6,916 bases of DNA, from positions 1 to 6,916 of the forward strand of contig JASGFI010000143.1 in assembly GCA_047605615.1 (NCBI GenBank), given 5' to 3'. Both the position numbers and the translations under genes were made by a program. Position 1 is the stretch's first letter. Each line of letters begins with the position of its first letter. This DNA is from Taibaiella sp047605615. Its GTDB lineage: Bacteria; Bacteroidota; Bacteroidia; Chitinophagales; Chitinophagaceae. Positions 5,690 to 6,916 of this stretch are shown here, piece by piece. Below the pieces are notes generated by a model. The model had not been told where the DNA came from and did not search any database. It worked only from the letters and a program-made list of their open reading frames with translations.

Positions 5690-6685
5690 TTATTGCGACA
5701 GGTGCAACAACTCTTTCAGTTGGCTTAATGTTTGTTCCAAACCTAAATTACTGCGCCCGCCCGCTGCATTGAAATGCCCTCCACCGTTGAAATACGTGCC
5801 GGCAAAGGTTGCCACATCTATATCGCCCTTGCTCCTGAACGACATGCGCACCTCGTCTTTCTTTTCCGTAAGCATTATGGCCATGTTGATGCCTGCGATA
5901 CTCAATGGGTAATTGACGATGCCCTCCGTGTCGCCGGTAGCCACTTTAAACCTTTGTTGCTCTTCCAATGTGAGGGTTATCAGCCCCACGCCTTGCTGTG
6001 GAAATATTTCCATTTTCCGGTACAGCAAATAGCCCATGAACTTTATTCGATTGGCGCTCCAGCTATCGTAAATATGCTGGTGGATGATGCTGTGTTCCAG
6101 TCCCCGGCGCTTGAGGAAGGCCAGCATTTCGTGGACAGATGCGGTGGTGATGGCAAAACGGAAAGACCCGGTATCGGTCATCACGCCGGTATATAGGCAT
6201 TGTGCCACGGGAATGTTTATTTTTTCCGCACCATTGGCCGATAGTATGAAATCATATACCATTTCGCAGGTAGAACTTTTTTCCGGTTGGCTCGTGCCGT
6301 AGGCAAATGCTTCAAGTTCCGGCTGGAGGTGGTGGTCTATCAGTATTTTTGGTTGGCCTGCCGAACGCAGCAACGGCTCCATGCTTTTGATACGGTCGAG
6401 CCTGTTGAAGTCCAAGCAAAATATGAAATCGGCGGCGGCCAATACGGCGGCACATTGTTTGGGTTCGGCTTCGTAATTGAGTACCTTGTCTATGCCCGGC
6501 ATCCAAGCAAGGAAATCGGGCACTTCCGAAGGCGACACCACCGTGGGCTTGTGTCCGCATTGTATCAAAAAATGGTACAGGGCCAACGTTGCCCCCAAGG
6601 CATCGCCATCGGGCTTGTGGTGCATGGTAATAAATATGTTGCGCGGCTCGGCCAATAATGGCAAAACGTCTTTGATATTCTTCAT
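5690..6685 (-). CDS. nrnA: DHH/DHHA1 phosphoesterase, NrnA-type oligoribonuclease / pAp phosphatase
   Basis: The 331-residue protein fits bacterial NrnA, which degrades very short RNAs and dephosphorylates 3'-phosphoadenosine 5'-phosphate. Metal-binding motifs are in place: HHKPDGDA (22-29), LDFN (91-94, Asp92), IDHH (116-119) and TDTGS (170-174). The C-terminal DHHA1 substrate-binding motif GGGHFNAAGG lies at 301-310. Length is typical and there is no signal peptide, so it is cytoplasmic. The frame stays open upstream to an ATG at 6817, but I chose 6685 because MKNIKDVLPLLAEPRNIFIT is the usual family start, the extra 44 residues are Cys/Phe-rich and unlike the family, and a promoter (6742-6771) lies inside that extension. 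NrnA and other cytoplasmic DHH nanoRNases are hard to tell apart by eye, so the symbol is less certain than the family. Confidence 0.92.
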   Translation of the reverse strand: MKNIKDVLPLLAEPRNIFITMHHKPDGDALGATLALYHFLIQCGHKPTVVSPSEVPDFLAWMPGIDKVLNYEAEPKQCAAVLAAADFIFCLDFNRLDRIKSMEPLLRSAGQPKILIDHHLQPELEAFAYGTSQPEKSSTCEMVYDFILSANGAEKINIPVAQCLYTGVMTDTGSFRFAITTASVHEMLAFLKRRGLEHSIIHQHIYDSWSANRIKFMGYLLYRKMEIFPQQGVGLITLTLEEQQRFKVATGDTEGIVNYPLSIAGINMAIMLTEKKDEVRMSFRSKGDIDVATFAGTYFNGGGHFNAAGGRSNLGLEQTLSQLKELLHLSQ

Positions 6686-6694
6686 TAAACAAAA

Positions 6695-6709
6695 GGGGCA
6701 ACAAGCCCC
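6695..6709 (-). promoter_or_regulatory. Terminator-like hairpin in the phosphoesterase leader
   Basis: On the minus strand GGGGC (6709-6705), loop TTGTT and GCCCC (6699-6695) are followed by TTTTGTTTA and then the ATG at 6685. The five GC pairs plus the T-rich run have the form of a short intrinsic terminator or attenuator, placed where a ribosome-binding site would be. The sequence shows the structure; any regulatory role is inference. Confidence 0.45.
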
Positions 6710-6741
6710 GTACTTAAATGGCCAAACTGGTGAAAGGCTGG

Positions 6742-6771
6742 CAAAAGTAATATAAAAAGTGGCTATGCAAT
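6742..6771 (-). promoter_or_regulatory. Bacteroidota-type promoter for the phosphoesterase-FKBP operon
   Basis: On the minus strand ATTG (6771-6768) is followed after 18 bases by TACTTTTG (6749-6742), an exact TAnnTTTG element with a near-consensus upstream half. Transcription would start near 6735, giving a leader of about 50 bases before the ATG at 6685. This supports 6685 over the more upstream ATG. Confidence 0.6.
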
Positions 6772-6848
6772 GGCTCAATATCAATAAAAAGATGTGAAAG
6801 CGGCTTGGGGGTGTCAAAAGGAAACTGGGGCATTATTTTTTTGGGAGA

Positions 6849-6893
6849 ATGAAACGAACACCACTAAGAGCCTGTTTAAAATTTATTCAATAA
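6849..6893 (+). pseudogene. Possible gene start interrupted by the right IS copy
   Basis: An ATG at 6849 opens a frame reading MKRTPL, then passes straight into the IS end and stops at 6891-6893. Only six codons precede or overlap the junction, so it cannot be identified. It may be the start of a gene displaced by the insertion, or chance. GGGAG stands one base before the ATG, too close for a good ribosome-binding site. Confidence 0.15.
6868..6887 (+). repeat. Terminal inverted repeat of the right IS copy
   Basis: The 20 bases beginning GAGCCTGTTTAAA match the complement of 31-50 in 19 positions. The preceding TAA (6865-6867) agrees with a TNA target duplication. Confidence 0.75.
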
Positions 6894-6900
6894 GATTTTT

Positions 6901-6916
6901 ATGGAAGCTAATTTGA
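6901..6916 (+). CDS. Probable start of the IS transposase (partial)
   Basis: An ATG 33 bases inside the IS end begins an open frame reading MEANL up to the window edge. Its position, directly behind the left inverted repeat, is where IS5-type transposase genes start. Five residues give no homology information, so the call depends entirely on context. Confidence 0.4.

Larger units (their letters stand above)
6868..6916 (+). mobile_element. Left-hand end of an insertion sequence, probably IS5 family (IS1031-like), cut by the window edge
   Basis: The element enters at 6868 with its inverted repeat and continues past the window. An ATG lies 33 bases inside the end, where a transposase start would be expected. 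It therefore appears to be the opposite end of the element seen at 1-50, with both copies in the same orientation. The family call rests only on the GAG terminus and the TAA flank. Confidence 0.7.

Noticed and set aside
6686..6817. N-terminal extension of the DHH phosphoesterase from the ATG at 6817
   Set aside because: The 44 extra residues resemble no part of the family, include an improbable Cys/Phe-rich stretch, and overlap a good promoter. The family start fits 6685.
1..6916. Composite transposon carrying cargo between two IS copies
   Set aside because: The enclosed genes are essential core genes with native-looking promoters and terminators, and there is no sign of foreign cargo. Two IS copies flanking a chromosomal segment are a simpler reading.
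1..6916. Defence system, CRISPR array, toxin-antitoxin pair or phage genes
   Set aside because: Every sizeable open region is accounted for by recognised housekeeping families, and no spaced repeats or small gene pairs are present.

Overview
The window looks like a piece of a Bacteroidota chromosome, probably from the Chitinophagia/Sphingobacteriia side. Three things suggest this: good matches to the Bacteroidota promoter element TAnnTTTG ahead of three transcription units (tRNA-Phe, dnaN, DHH phosphoesterase), weak or absent Shine-Dalgarno sequences, and a carbamoyl-phosphate synthase chain that ends at a ...LSK terminus without the C-terminal allosteric domain, as I recall for this phylum. 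The genes are ordinary core genes. I see no defence system, CRISPR array, phage or plasmid module.

Layout. Bases 1-50 and 6868-6916 are the two ends of an insertion sequence: matching inverted repeats beginning GAGCCTGTTTAAA, each flanked on the chromosomal side by TAA. The window therefore sits between two IS copies. Bases 51-179 hold nothing I can identify. A tRNA-Phe gene (220-292, minus) has its own promoter and intrinsic terminator. It is transcribed divergently from dnaN (465-1607, DNA polymerase sliding clamp). dnaN is followed by a free-standing gene for the C-terminal half of the carbamoyl-phosphate synthase large subunit (1666-2847), which ends in a strong terminator. A cytoplasmic SGNH/GDSL hydrolase gene follows (2954-3562). 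It converges on the minus-strand genes across a bidirectional terminator (3563-3596).

The minus-strand block reads, in transcription order, DHH/DHHA1 phosphoesterase of the NrnA type (6685-5690), an FKBP-type prolyl isomerase lipoprotein (5580-4624) and a secreted paralogous FKBP-type prolyl isomerase (4602-3616). The promoter before the phosphoesterase, the 21-base gap between the two FKBP genes, and the absence of a recognisable internal promoter suggest one operon.

The points most worth a second look are the stand-alone C-terminal half of CarB with no N-terminal half nearby, a C5-A68 mismatch in the acceptor stem of tRNA-Phe, the paired two-domain FKBPs with degenerate N-terminal domains and different predicted anchoring, a terminator-like hairpin against the start codon of the phosphoesterase gene, and the IS ends at both edges.
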